From: Limnochordaceae bacterium
Lineage (GTDB): Bacteria; Bacillota; Limnochordia; Limnochordales; DUMU01
DNA: 57,206 nucleotides
Assembly: GCA_014896305.1 (NCBI GenBank)
Contig: JADBKQ010000020.1
Span: 1 to 57,206, forward strand
Direction of reading: 5' to 3'
Shown here one piece after another: positions 33,174-42,875 of the stretch (position 1 is its first letter; the number at the start of each line of letters is the position of its first letter). Position numbers and translations under genes: made by a program. The notes under the pieces are model-generated. The model saw only the letters and a program-made list of their open reading frames with translations, was not told the DNA's origin and ran no database searches.

Positions 33174-35753
33174 ATGCTGCCTGTGGTATGTGAACGGTTC
33201 ACCAAGTTGGGCTTCACCGAGCTGGGCTTCAAGACCCGGGGGCGTGAACGAACCGCTGCAGGAACCACTTTGAGCGCTGTGAGTAGGACAAGCGTGGTGG
33301 CGCTGCTGGTGACGGCAGTGACCTGGGCGACGGTGACAGTGGTGAGAGTACCGTCGGTGTCCGCTGCGGTTGCGGCCGGGCTGCCGATGAGCCTGGGCCT
33401 GGTCCAGCCTATTGTTTCGGTAGGTGCTGGGGACACTGACGGCACCGAAGGCAGTGAAACCATTCCTCTGGCTGGTGTGAACTTCCTGGCTGACCGCGAC
33501 CATCCCGGTCCGGTGGTATACTTGCCTGGCAACGCCCAAGACACCCGGCCGACCTTGACGCCTGCCGGCTACCTGGAGGCCATCGTGCGCCAGGGAGTCG
33601 TAGAACGGCTGTCGATCGCAGGGAATTCCCCTGTACCCAGCGACGGCTTCGTACTCAGTGTCCCGCCCGATCAGGCCATGACGTTGATCCAGGCGGGAGT
33701 GAAAGTGGGGCAGCGCATGAGTTTGGACCTATACCATGTGGAGAAGAGCACCTTGTCTGTTCAGCACTCCATCGATGGCTTTGATACCAGCCGCGGCACC
33801 GATCAGTTGATCGTTTACCGGCCTCGTCCCGGCAGCACTCGCACCCTCACCAACCAGTGGGGGATTGAAGTCGAGGTTGTGAACGGCCGTGTCACCTCCG
33901 TGGGGGGGAACAACCGTCCGATTCCGCCCAATGGGCTGGTTCTCTCCGGCCACGGTGCGGCCGCCGCCTGGCTGCGCGAAAACGCCCATCCTGGTCAGAA
34001 AGTTGACATCGGTGCGGATCATCGGGTCACCCTCACGACAGACGCCACCAGCTACGTGCTAGCTGCTACCTCCCAGGTGGAGGCGGCCCGCCAGGCGCTT
34101 GCTGCGGCCCGTGTTTCCTGGGCGGATGCCGACTTCACTACCGCTTCCCGTGAATTGGCGGCTGCCCAATCGTTGCTGGCCCAAGCCCAATCGGCCCAGG
34201 CAGCTTCGACTGACCCGAATGCAGTGATCCGCAGCGCCTCGCAGGCGATGGAGGCCGCCTATCGAGCCTGGTTGGCGGCCCAGCCCAGCGGCGTGGTCGG
34301 CCTGCGGGGGGCTTGGTACCGTGCCGTCGAAACGACCCCCGAGGAGATCGCGGCCACCCTGGACCGGATGAAGGCGGCTGGCATCAACACCCTGTTCCTC
34401 GAAACCTTTTACGACGGCCAGGCCCTCTGGCCCTCGGCGCTGGTTCACCAGCTGCCGCAGTTCGAGGGCTGGGACCCGCTCCAGGTCTGGATCGACGAGG
34501 CCCACAAGCGGGGCATCGAGCTGCACGCCTGGATGCACATCTTCAACGTGGGTGAACGAGGCGGCGACGGCGGCCCCCTCCTCGTCGAGCACCCCGACTG
34601 GGCGCTGCGTCGCCCCGATGGCTCTGTGATCGCAGCCTTCGAACCGGGCCTTTCTTACGTTGACCCTGCCGATCCCGGGGCGCGGGCCTTCCTGCAATCG
34701 CTCTACAAGGAGCTTGTTACCAAGTACGACCTGGACGGGTTCGAGTACGACTACATCCGCTATCCCGAAGGCACCGGCACGAACCCTCAGGCGATCGCGT
34801 ACAGCGAGGGCGCCCGCCAGGCTTATCTGAAGGAGACTGGCGTTGATCCGGCCACGCTCTTGCCGGCGAAAGGCGCTGCTTGGCAGCGGTGGAACAGCTG
34901 GCGTCGCCAGCAGGTGACCTCCTTTGTCGAGAGCACGAGCAAGCTGCTGCGGAGTCTGCGCCCGAACCTGAAGCTCAGTGCGGCAGTGTTTGGGGACCCG
35001 CAAGTGGCGTTCAGCAACAAGTTGCAGGATTGGCCCACCTGGTTGCGCTACGGCTACCTGGATTTCGTCAGCGCTATGGCGTACAGCGACTACGACGCTG
35101 GCTATGTGGGTCAGCAAGCCCAGAACATGGCGAAACGGGCCGCTCCGCTCGCCTTCGCCGCGACCGGTATTAGCGTCACCCGGCTCAACGCCGAAGGCTT
35201 GCTGCAGCAGACCGGGGCAGTATTGGGGGAAGGCAACCCGGGCGTCGTTTTCTTCGCGTTCAACTACGTCGACAGCGGGGGTCTGCGTGAATTGCTGGCC
35301 AGCTTCTTCCGGCTGCCCGCCGTGCCGCCCTATCGTCTGGCGGAGGCCAGCGGCCGGCTGGCGGAACGGGTGCAGGCTCGTTTGGCGGCGCCCGATGACC
35401 CACTGGGCCAGGCAGCGGCCGCTCATCCCGAGGCGATTCAGGCGGTGAACCAGGCGTTGGAACGGATACGGCAGGCCACTGCCTCTGCTGCAGAGGCGGC
35501 TGACCGCAGTAGCGTGGACAAAGCAGCCTTCCGCAGCGGTTTGGAGGACCTGAAAGCTGCCTTGACGCAATTGATCGAAGCGGAGAAGCGCCAACCGGCA
35601 AAGGTGACATCTGTGACGAGTACGACAGCGACGGTCACGCCAGGGACGACGGCCACGGCGCCGGAAACAGCGAGCGCTCAGGCCACGACCATGCCGACGA
35701 CGGGCGCCTGGCTGCTGGAGCAGATTGGCTACCTGGTTCAGCAGGCGCAGTAG
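33174..35753 (+). CDS. Large secreted GHL10-type hydrolase with duplicated N-terminal domain
   Basis: The product is 859 residues. A signal helix lies near 40-60 (VVALLVTAVTWATVTVV). Residues about 95-190 and 225-290 are two related copies of one small domain: each has the pattern 'V..lsi.gNspiPsdGfVLS', a helix, and 'vGqrv.ld'. A helical stretch (300-370) leads to the barrel (370-720), with AWYRAVETTPEEIAATLDRM, INTLFLETFYDG, LDGFEYDYIRYPEG as the acidic centre, and DFVSAMAYSDYDAGYV. The tail (750-859) is coiled-coil-like, then Thr/Ala-rich. It is secreted; the substrate is not known. The FAD oxidoreductase gene follows. Confidence 0.83.
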   Translation: MLPVVCERFTKLGFTELGFKTRGRERTAAGTTLSAVSRTSVVALLVTAVTWATVTVVRVPSVSAAVAAGLPMSLGLVQPIVSVGAGDTDGTEGSETIPLAGVNFLADRDHPGPVVYLPGNAQDTRPTLTPAGYLEAIVRQGVVERLSIAGNSPVPSDGFVLSVPPDQAMTLIQAGVKVGQRMSLDLYHVEKSTLSVQHSIDGFDTSRGTDQLIVYRPRPGSTRTLTNQWGIEVEVVNGRVTSVGGNNRPIPPNGLVLSGHGAAAAWLRENAHPGQKVDIGADHRVTLTTDATSYVLAATSQVEAARQALAAARVSWADADFTTASRELAAAQSLLAQAQSAQAASTDPNAVIRSASQAMEAAYRAWLAAQPSGVVGLRGAWYRAVETTPEEIAATLDRMKAAGINTLFLETFYDGQALWPSALVHQLPQFEGWDPLQVWIDEAHKRGIELHAWMHIFNVGERGGDGGPLLVEHPDWALRRPDGSVIAAFEPGLSYVDPADPGARAFLQSLYKELVTKYDLDGFEYDYIRYPEGTGTNPQAIAYSEGARQAYLKETGVDPATLLPAKGAAWQRWNSWRRQQVTSFVESTSKLLRSLRPNLKLSAAVFGDPQVAFSNKLQDWPTWLRYGYLDFVSAMAYSDYDAGYVGQQAQNMAKRAAPLAFAATGISVTRLNAEGLLQQTGAVLGEGNPGVVFFAFNYVDSGGLRELLASFFRLPAVPPYRLAEASGRLAERVQARLAAPDDPLGQAAAAHPEAIQAVNQALERIRQATASAAEAADRSSVDKAAFRSGLEDLKAALTQLIEAEKRQPAKVTSVTSTTATVTPGTTATAPETASAQATTMPTTGAWLLEQIGYLVQQAQ

Positions 35754-35875
35754 CTGTTCTATTGCTTAGCTGTGAAGTATGCCGGGGCGCTATTGTCTTG
35801 GCTTATTCCGGGAGCAATAGCTGACCCGTGCATTGGGTGTTAAACGCTATCTACGGGTATTTGGGAGGTCGGCAG

Positions 35876-37842
35876 ATGAAACAGGGAGGTAGTGTGTGGG
35901 CGGATCAACACGGAGAACGGGGGCGTCGAGGCTCCAGCTTTTTGGATGCTGCCTGCCCGGGCGCGCCTCCGTGGGCGGCGCTGGCGGCAGTGATGGCCGT
36001 AGCGCCGGCGATAGGTTTAGCGAAAATGATGGCGGACAGAACCCGCGCAGTATAACGAACGCAGCGCCGGCCGGAGGGCCCGTGGCAGCGGCTGAAGCGA
36101 CGGCGTCCGATGCCAAGGACTATGACTATGACATCGTGATCTACGGAGGGTCGTTTCCTGGCACCGCGGCGGCCATCATGGCAGCCTCCGTTAACCCAAC
36201 GGCTCGCATTTTGCTGATCAACCCTCAGTCCGGTTTGGGCTCGATCGGTACCGTGGGCGGCCAAAACTACATGGACATCCGCAATTGGGCGGCCGATCCC
36301 CACAAGGCGCAGTGGGGATTCCGTTCCTACGTGACGATGGGAACGTACGATCGGATCTTCCGCCAGACGGGACAGGCGTACAACACGGACGAGACGGCCG
36401 CTTTGTTGCAACAGATGGTGAGCGAGCACCCGAACGTGACCGTCTGGCATCAGACAGACGTGCTGGCTGTGGAGACTGCTGGCGGGCAGCAGAGCCAGGG
36501 CTGGGAGAAAAGCCAGGGGCAGGCCCAGGGACAGGCGCAAGGCCAGGGCCAAGGCGAGAGCAAAGGCCCGGGTCAAGGTGACGGCTCGGGCATGGAGCAA
36601 ACCGCTGCCCCCGCCTCCACGCACTCAGCGGTCAAGATCGTTAGCATCACGGTGCAAGGGGTGAGGCGCGATCCCAGGTCCGGGTACGTTCTCTTCGATC
36701 CGTCCAGCCCCGTTCGCCGGGTGCGGGGGCAGGTCTTCATCGACGCCTCGGACACGGGCCGGCTGACCCGCCTGAGCGGCCATTTCCAGGGGACGCTGGG
36801 GCGGGAAGACTCGGGCGATCGGCGCTTCATGGTCAACACCCTGATGTTCCTGGTTCGAGGTGTAGATAAGGAAAAGCTGCTTTCCATCATCCGTTCACCC
36901 AACGGGGATTGGCGAGGAACGCTGGACCAGGACGGTACGCTGCTTTTTTGGGGCGGCTGGGCGGCGACCGATCCGTATACCGGCGCACCGGCGATCATGA
37001 AATTCAATGAATCATCGCCCCGTTTCCACCTGAAAGCGGCCAATGTGGCCCAGAATGGCACGGGTACGGACGAGTATTGGGTCAATATGCTGCTGGTCTT
37101 CAACGTCGATCCCCGGCTCGAGGAGAAGGACCGGGGCACTGACCGTTTCCCTGAACCGGTGAACCAGGACCCCAACGTACCCCCTTGGTCGCTGGACGAG
37201 GCATGGGTGCAGGCGCGCCGAGTGTTGACCACGCCCGAGTTCCTGGCTGCCCTGCGCTCGTTTCCCGCTTTCGAGCGGGTGGAACTGGTGCCGGACAAGG
37301 ACGGGCTGCCCAAGGTGGGCGAGATGATGTACATTCGGGAGGCGCTCCACAGCAGCCTCGACCCCGACGTCGTCAGCCCGGACAACTACGCCTTGACCGC
37401 TGAGGAAGTGGCGCTGGCGGGGGTCGGGCCGAACGACGGGGCAGACCGGGGCAACTATGCGCACCGGATCGGCCTCTCGTTTTACCAGCAGGATTCGAAC
37501 GGATACATCAAATGGAAGCAGTGGAGCGGCTGGAGTCCCGTCGGTGAACCGCTGCCGCTGGGCCAGGAGCCGAAGAACCCGGTCTACCTCCCCTACGAGG
37601 TGATGACGACGCCAGCCATCGCCAATCTATTGGTGCCGAACGGTTCGGCCAATGCGAGCCGTTGGGCCTGGTCCGAGCTGCGGGTCATTCCCAACCTGAC
37701 GGTGGTCGGCGATGCGGCGGGAGTAGCCGCTGGGTTGGCCGTGAAGGACGGTTGGGCGGAGCAGGTTGGGCAGGCGACCGACGCTCAGATCGCGTCGGTT
37801 CAGACGGCGCTGCGTCAGTTGGGAGCGCGGCTGGACAAGTGA
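35876..37842 (+). CDS. Secreted FAD-dependent oxidoreductase, leader in another frame
   Basis: The enzyme body reads from about residue 70 of the frame that opens at a GTG (35896). The FAD-binding strand DYDYDIVIYGGSFPGTAAAI is followed by a GQNYMDIRNW segment and, near the end, LTVVGDAAGVAAGLAV, as in FAD_oxidored (PF12831-like) proteins. But the only good start is the ATG at 35876, with GGGAGGT upstream, in a different frame. That frame codes for a leader with PWAALAAVMAVAPAIGLA, a typical export signal, and stops at 36055. Joining the two frames near 36020-36050 gives a normal secreted protein, so one apparent indel is present. A Gln/Gly-rich insert (about residues 195-235) is encoded by short CAGGGCCAAGG-like repeats. 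Confidence 0.7.
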
Positions 37843-37881
37843 CTCAAGGAGTGAGCTCAGAGCCCAACACGATCATTTCGT

Positions 37882-39252
37882 TCACTTCACCCCCAGTACG
37901 GCGAAGCCATAGTCTAGCAGTCTGGTGAGGTCGTCGAACACGGTCGTCCGGTCATCGCCGAGTACGACGGCGATCAGCCGGCGACCCTGACGTTCAGCGG
38001 AGACCACCCAACACTGTTGGGCGGAGGTGGTGAACCCCGGCTTGACTCCATCCGCCCCCGGGTAGCGCCAGAGCATCTTGTTGTGGTTGACGGCCGGCTC
38101 AGGCAGCCAGCTCAGGCGGATGGATTTGGTGCTGACGATCTGACGGAAGGCTGGGCTGCGGTAGGCGTACCGGGTCAGGAGTGCCAGATCGTAGGCGGTG
38201 GTGTAATGGTTGCGATCAGGTAGCCCGCTGGCATTGGCAAAATGCGTGGAGCGAGCTCCCAGCTCCTTGGCCATTTCGTTCATGAGAGCGGCGAACCTTA
38301 CTTCTGTGCCAGCCACGTGCTCGGCCAGGGCAGTGGCGGCATCATTGCCGGACAGCAGCATGAGAGCGTAAAGCAGGTCTTTGACGGAAACCCGCTGGCC
38401 TGCATGGAGTTGGGCGGACGATCCCTCGGCGGCGGCCGCCCGGCTGCTGACTAATACCTTTTCATCGAGTCGTCCTTTCGTCTCGACCAGGACCACCATA
38501 GCTGTGGCAATCTTCGTTGTGCTGGCCGGTTCCATCCGCCGACGGCTCGCCAGGTCATAAAGCACCTCGCCTGTCTCTTCTTCCATCAGCACGGCCGAAG
38601 GGGCGCTAATGTGCGGCTTGGGTACGTTACGGCGAAGGATGAGGCTGCGAGCCGCGGGGGTTGCCGGATCGGACGAGCGTGTGGGGCTGAGCGGCCTGTC
38701 TGCGGGTGGGGAAGCCGGGCGAGAGGGAGAGGCAGTAGCAGTGGCGCTTTGGTTGGAACGAGCCACTAGGGGGCTTTCTTGTGCCACGGGGATAGCGGGG
38801 TTCGTATTGGTTGAAACCGCCTTCGAGTTTGAGGCCGTGTTCAGGCTCGGAGCATTCGGAGGAATGATCGGTTGGGTCGTGGTAACAGCCGCAGTCGGGC
38901 GAGTTGTGCTATCCGTAGTAGCCGAACCTGGTGTGCCTGGAATAGTTGGCGCGCTGGTGTGGACAGCGGACGCTGGAGCCTCGTGGGCGTTGTCAGTAGC
39001 ATCACCAGAGGGTGCCTGTTCAGCCGCCACGGCCAGTCCAGTGATCGAGGTGTGGGGAGATGCGGGAGATGCCCGCTGCCATTGGGGGACGGACTGCAAA
39101 TCGGCGTACCCGCCGGCCGGAGTGTTCGTCCATGGTGCTGTTGCCTTGTTGCTTGCCGGTGGGAAGCTCTCTGCCTGGACTACGAGGGCTAGCAGGCCGG
39201 CCAGGAGAAGCCGCGTCCAGTTTCGGTTGGATCGTTGCCTGCGCCTCGGCAT
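37882..39252 (-). CDS. D-alanyl-D-alanine carboxypeptidase (DacF/PBP5 type)
   Basis: The product is 456 residues from the ATG at 39252, chosen for GGAGGACTGAG just upstream. A signal peptide (1-30) is followed by a long Ser/Thr/Pro-rich linker (about 31-205), unusual for this family, and the transpeptidase-fold domain (210-456). The catalytic motifs are Ser244-x-x-Lys247 (ASTTK), Ser301-Gly-Asn303, and K404-P-G406, where most members have Lys-Thr-Gly. The enzyme trims the last D-Ala from peptidoglycan stem peptides outside the membrane. There is no PBP5-type C-terminal beta domain. The long linker may let it reach into the wall. Confidence 0.9.
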   Translation of the reverse strand: MPRRRQRSNRNWTRLLLAGLLALVVQAESFPPASNKATAPWTNTPAGGYADLQSVPQWQRASPASPHTSITGLAVAAEQAPSGDATDNAHEAPASAVHTSAPTIPGTPGSATTDSTTRPTAAVTTTQPIIPPNAPSLNTASNSKAVSTNTNPAIPVAQESPLVARSNQSATATASPSRPASPPADRPLSPTRSSDPATPAARSLILRRNVPKPHISAPSAVLMEEETGEVLYDLASRRRMEPASTTKIATAMVVLVETKGRLDEKVLVSSRAAAAEGSSAQLHAGQRVSVKDLLYALMLLSGNDAATALAEHVAGTEVRFAALMNEMAKELGARSTHFANASGLPDRNHYTTAYDLALLTRYAYRSPAFRQIVSTKSIRLSWLPEPAVNHNKMLWRYPGADGVKPGFTTSAQQCWVVSAERQGRRLIAVVLGDDRTTVFDDLTRLLDYGFAVLGVK

Positions 39253-39500
39253 ACTCAGTCCTCCGGTAAGCTTCGTTCTCGTCGTTCGCCCGCCACTCAT
39301 AAAAGTACCGCCAGGCTTGCCCCATTCCTTCTGTCAACAGTTGGAAATACCCTCCAGATTCTGAACGTTGCGATGCTATTCGGTTTCCGAGTGCCTGGTG
39401 ACTTCATCAAGAGCAGACCACGTTTACCGTTACTTTGCTCCAAGCCCCTGGACTCCAGAGGGGCGCGACATCCCAACGAGGACAAACGCTATACTGCTGA

Positions 39501-39781
39501 TTGGGGGTGGCTCCCCTGCGCATCTCGGATTTCGAATGGGATAAGGGCAACATCGATCATCTTGCTCGGCACAATGTGGAGCCCGACGAGGCGGAACAGG
39601 TCCTGAGCAATCGGCCAACCATTCGGCGGTCTCGCAGCGGGCGGTCGCCATCGGGCGCACCGATGTCGGGCGGTACTTAGTGGTCGTTTTCGAGTTAGAA
39701 AAGCAGGGCATGGCCAGGGTTGTGACGGCCCGGCCAGCCGAATCAGAAGAACGCCGCCTCTATCGGAGGGAGGGTAACTGA
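39501..39781 (+). pseudogene. BrnT-like ribonuclease toxin, frameshifted
   Basis: The first frame, from TTG 39501 or GTG 39507, gives RISDFEWDKGNIDHLARHNV and EPDEAEQVLSNRPTIRRSRS, the start of a BrnT toxin. It stops at 39680. A second frame continues AVAIGRTDVGRYLVVVFEL, MARVVTARPAESEERRLYRR and stops at 39781, directly before the antitoxin ATG. The frames join at 39630-39650 in a GGGCGG run, consistent with one lost base. If repaired, this is a complete toxin of about 93 residues. As written it is broken. The order toxin-antitoxin is as in brnTA systems. Confidence 0.7.
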
Positions 39782-40066
39782 ATGCCGAACAAACCACAGG
39801 GCAAGCCCCTGCCTGCCTTCGAGTCCTCCGAACAGGAAGCAGCTTTCTGGGATTCGCACTCGGTGGCAGACTACTGGGATCAACTGGAACCTGTCCATGA
39901 GGGAGTAGAAGTGGTGCGCAAGAAGCGACTGCTGTCGGTGCGTTTGGCGGAGCAAGACATGGAGGCATTACGCCGAGTTGCCGGCCGTTACGGACTAGGC
40001 GCTGGCACGCTCGCCCGAGTCTGGATACTCGAGCGCCTGCGCAGGGAGAAAGCGCAGCAGCTGTGA
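39782..40066 (+). CDS. BrnA/CopG-like antitoxin
   Basis: The product is 94 residues. Residues 10-35 have the FESSEQEAAFWDSHSVADYW pattern common to BrnA-type antitoxins, which binds the toxin. The C-terminal half (KKRLLSVRLAEQDMEALRRV, AGRYGLGAGTLARVWILERL) is a ribbon-helix-helix DNA-binding domain. The ATG directly follows the TGA of the toxin frame, so translation is coupled. It would neutralise the toxin and repress the operon by binding its promoter. It stays intact although the toxin frame is broken, as seen in decaying toxin-antitoxin loci. Confidence 0.77.
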   Translation: MPNKPQGKPLPAFESSEQEAAFWDSHSVADYWDQLEPVHEGVEVVRKKRLLSVRLAEQDMEALRRVAGRYGLGAGTLARVWILERLRREKAQQL

Positions 40067-40175
40067 GCTCCTGTCTCAACGGTCGATGTCGACAAGGAAG
40101 GCGGGTCGGTACACCAATTCGTACAGGCGATGGAGAGCCGCAACGTTCCCCATCGCCTGCACGGTCGTCCGATGG

Positions 40176-42875
40176 TTACCAGGTGATCTCGATGACTGGC
40201 TGAACTGCCGATTCCGGAATCTCCACTTCCAGCCACCCATCCTGCCAGCGCCAGGATACTCCAGCGACATGAGAGGCCAGAGTGGCGGTGCTCGAGGTAA
40301 GGCCAGCGTCGACACCGTCAGGCGCTATTTCGCTCCTGACCTCCCTGAGCTTGGTGCTCATGCTTAGCGCAGCCGGGCGCTGGCTGCAGTACGCCAGGAA
40401 CCTGCCGCCTTCGTACAACACGATGCGGCCCTGAACGCGTTCGATCTGGCCTTGCATGGGCTCGGTGTGCGTATCTGGCGTCAGGCTCTGCGCATGCTCG
40501 GCATGGCCTTGCTGGTGCTCGGGCAGCGCGGGGCTTGCTCGCAGTTCACACTGGATCACGGAGCGGGGGGCGATAATCTTATTGACCAGACCGACCGCAG
40601 CAAACCGCAGGGAAGCAGCGACGGTGAGGGGCACGAGCGAGTACACCCTCGCTTCCCACGGCTTCAGCTGCACCGGGAGCTCTTCGTCGCCGTTCAGCAG
40701 ACGATGTTCGCCCGTGTAGTATTCGTGCAGGACGTAGGCAGGCGCTGCCCCGGCCCCAGACGCAGCCCTGGTCCCAGCGCTAGCCCCACCCAGGCCCTCG
40801 ACGTCGGCCACCGCGACGGTGGTCTGCTGGTTCTCTTCGCCATCGCCAGCCCAGAAGAGCCCCACGATACCGCTCGCTCCCACCCGGTTGAACACCTTGA
40901 AAACTTTGGGCAGGTGGAAGAGCGTATCCCGGGTAGGTCGGGCCGGCAGGTCGCAGCGGAGAATGCGCCCGTCGGCAAAGACCAGAGGCCGTAGCAGTGC
41001 AGCGTCGGTTTTCTCCAGCGGATCGCTGGTGTAGATCGGCCCGCCGCTGACGGCTCGCAGCGCCTGGTGGTACTGAGCCTGTGGGTGAACCGTCCACCAC
41101 ATGTCCCAATCGGGCCAGGCGATCTCTCCGAACCAGAGGCCGTTGTAGACGTTCTGAAGAGCGTGCTCGCGCGCACTTCCCTCCCGGCTGGGGTAAAAAT
41201 CGTCGCTGGACCGGGCTACGTTCGACGAATTCCAGAACCAGGCGACGTCCATGCTCATGGCCATGCAGTTGAGAAGCCGGCCAGCGAAGTGCAGGTTGGC
41301 TGAAGCCTGCAGACCGTACTCCCAGGCGGAGGCCGCTTTGGGGATCACTTCGGTCTCCCGGGCGTAGTAGTATACAGCTCCCTGGTTATCCACTTTCAGG
41401 AGATCCACGCCTTCCCCTTGCAGTCTCCTGTGCCAGGCGTGGTAAAAGCCGAAGGCGGCATCCGGGCTGAACCCCGGCATGGTTCTGCCGGCAGCACACG
41501 TTACCAGGTTTTTGGCAACTTCTTTCATTTCCTCCGCGGCCGGGTCTATTCCTCCCCAGTACCCTGTGAACGCATGCCAGACGCCAACCCAGCGCACTCC
41601 CAGCTCACCCTTGAGCTGGCGGATGACAGGGGCAAGCCCGCCGGGGAATTTCTGCGGATCTGCACCAAACCCGGTGAGCAGGCCGTCCCGAACGGGTGAC
41701 CACCCGTCATCGATGAGCACCCACTTCACTGGTAGATGCTGGTCCTTGAACTCCTGGGCTTTCTGCAACAGCCCGGCTGCGTGCACCTGCTGGTAGAAAG
41801 CGTTCCAGCTGCACCAGCCCAGATACTCGAAGAAATCAGGATAGCTTTTCTCGTTACGCCCGCGCACCGGGTAGTTGACGGCGGCACGCGAGTCTGTGTT
41901 GCTAAGCGTTTGAATAGCCTTGGAGAACACCGTGTGCACCAGTTCGTACGGATTGGAGCCCACACCCAGCACGAAGAGGGCGCCGCCGAACGTGCGTAGT
42001 CCCGACTTTTCGGTGGCTACCAGGACATCCAGGTCGGCCGGGTCGAACGAATCGTCTGCTGTGTTGCCGCCGCTGTCGGGGCTGGCCGCGGGTTGCAAGG
42101 CGGCGTTACCAGTAGCTGCCAGTAGTGATGGACTACCGGGATTCGCCGGGGATGAGAAGCTGGCGGTCACTGCCGCTCCCTGAAGGTTGGCCCGCAAATC
42201 CCCGTTGACCAGGGGAACGAGGCAGCCAAAGCGTCCGTCCGCCCGTTCCCAAAGCAAAAACTGAGTCCGCGCCGGGACATCGGCCATCCGGGCAGGGAAC
42301 GCCGGCCGGGTCCACCAGTCGGAGAACATGTAACTGGCATGGATTCGGCAGGCAGCTGGAAGCCGCAGCCGGACCAGAGCCGTCCGTTGGCCGGCAAAAC
42401 CGCCGCGGCGGATCACAACTCCAAGATCTGCTTCGCCGGCCAGGCGGGCGACCCAGGTTGAGGTGGCGGCACAGGCCGAAACCTCCAGCCGCAGCTGAAC
42501 CGGCGCCGGGCGCTCTGGCGATGGCCCTTCCGCCTGCGACCGGACGCCCTTGCGCTCAGGGTCAAACGCGAGGGTAGCCGTCACGATCTCCTGACCGTCG
42601 TTGTTTTCCCCCCTGGCATCCGCGCCTTGTCCCGTCTTTTCCCCCGGCCCCGCAGCATCAGTACCTTGATCTGGTTTTTCGCCCTTCCCCGCCGTCTCAG
42701 CTGCCGTCGCTGTCGATACCTCCATTAGATCATCGCTCTTGACCCGTTCACCCACCCCGGCCGCCGCGCCGACCAGTTGGGCGACGACCTCGCCGTTTTC
42801 TTCCGTGAACGAGATGCCCTTCTGCCCATCCCCGTGTTCGTTCGCAGCCGTGCTTGTGATCTGTATCCGCTTCAT
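40176..42875 (-). CDS. GH36 raffinose-synthase/alpha-galactosidase-like enzyme
   Basis: The product is 899 residues. The barrel holds FFEYLGWCSWNAFYQQVHAA, VKWVLIDDGWSPVRDG, LGVRWVGVWHAFTGYWGG and DLLKVDNQGAVYYY, with the nucleophile Asp496. The acid/base candidate is Asp558 or Asp559 in RSSDDFYP. These blocks are of the raffinose synthase/Sip1 subgroup of GH36, which moves or hydrolyses alpha-galactosyl groups. Residues about 45-110 are an acidic, Gly/Ala-rich insert of low order, unusual inside the N-terminal domain. A beta-rich C-terminal domain follows 740. No signal peptide is seen, so it acts in the cytoplasm on imported oligosaccharides. Confidence 0.85.
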   Translation of the reverse strand: MKRIQITSTAANEHGDGQKGISFTEENGEVVAQLVGAAAGVGERVKSDDLMEVSTATAAETAGKGEKPDQGTDAAGPGEKTGQGADARGENNDGQEIVTATLAFDPERKGVRSQAEGPSPERPAPVQLRLEVSACAATSTWVARLAGEADLGVVIRRGGFAGQRTALVRLRLPAACRIHASYMFSDWWTRPAFPARMADVPARTQFLLWERADGRFGCLVPLVNGDLRANLQGAAVTASFSSPANPGSPSLLAATGNAALQPAASPDSGGNTADDSFDPADLDVLVATEKSGLRTFGGALFVLGVGSNPYELVHTVFSKAIQTLSNTDSRAAVNYPVRGRNEKSYPDFFEYLGWCSWNAFYQQVHAAGLLQKAQEFKDQHLPVKWVLIDDGWSPVRDGLLTGFGADPQKFPGGLAPVIRQLKGELGVRWVGVWHAFTGYWGGIDPAAEEMKEVAKNLVTCAAGRTMPGFSPDAAFGFYHAWHRRLQGEGVDLLKVDNQGAVYYYARETEVIPKAASAWEYGLQASANLHFAGRLLNCMAMSMDVAWFWNSSNVARSSDDFYPSREGSAREHALQNVYNGLWFGEIAWPDWDMWWTVHPQAQYHQALRAVSGGPIYTSDPLEKTDAALLRPLVFADGRILRCDLPARPTRDTLFHLPKVFKVFNRVGASGIVGLFWAGDGEENQQTTVAVADVEGLGGASAGTRAASGAGAAPAYVLHEYYTGEHRLLNGDEELPVQLKPWEARVYSLVPLTVAASLRFAAVGLVNKIIAPRSVIQCELRASPALPEHQQGHAEHAQSLTPDTHTEPMQGQIERVQGRIVLYEGGRFLAYCSQRPAALSMSTKLREVRSEIAPDGVDAGLTSSTATLASHVAGVSWRWQDGWLEVEIPESAVQPVIEITW

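Noticed and set aside
34059..35594. Minus-strand open frame of 511 codons
   Set aside because: It is antisense to the GHL10 barrel; no signal peptide, domain or ribosome site.
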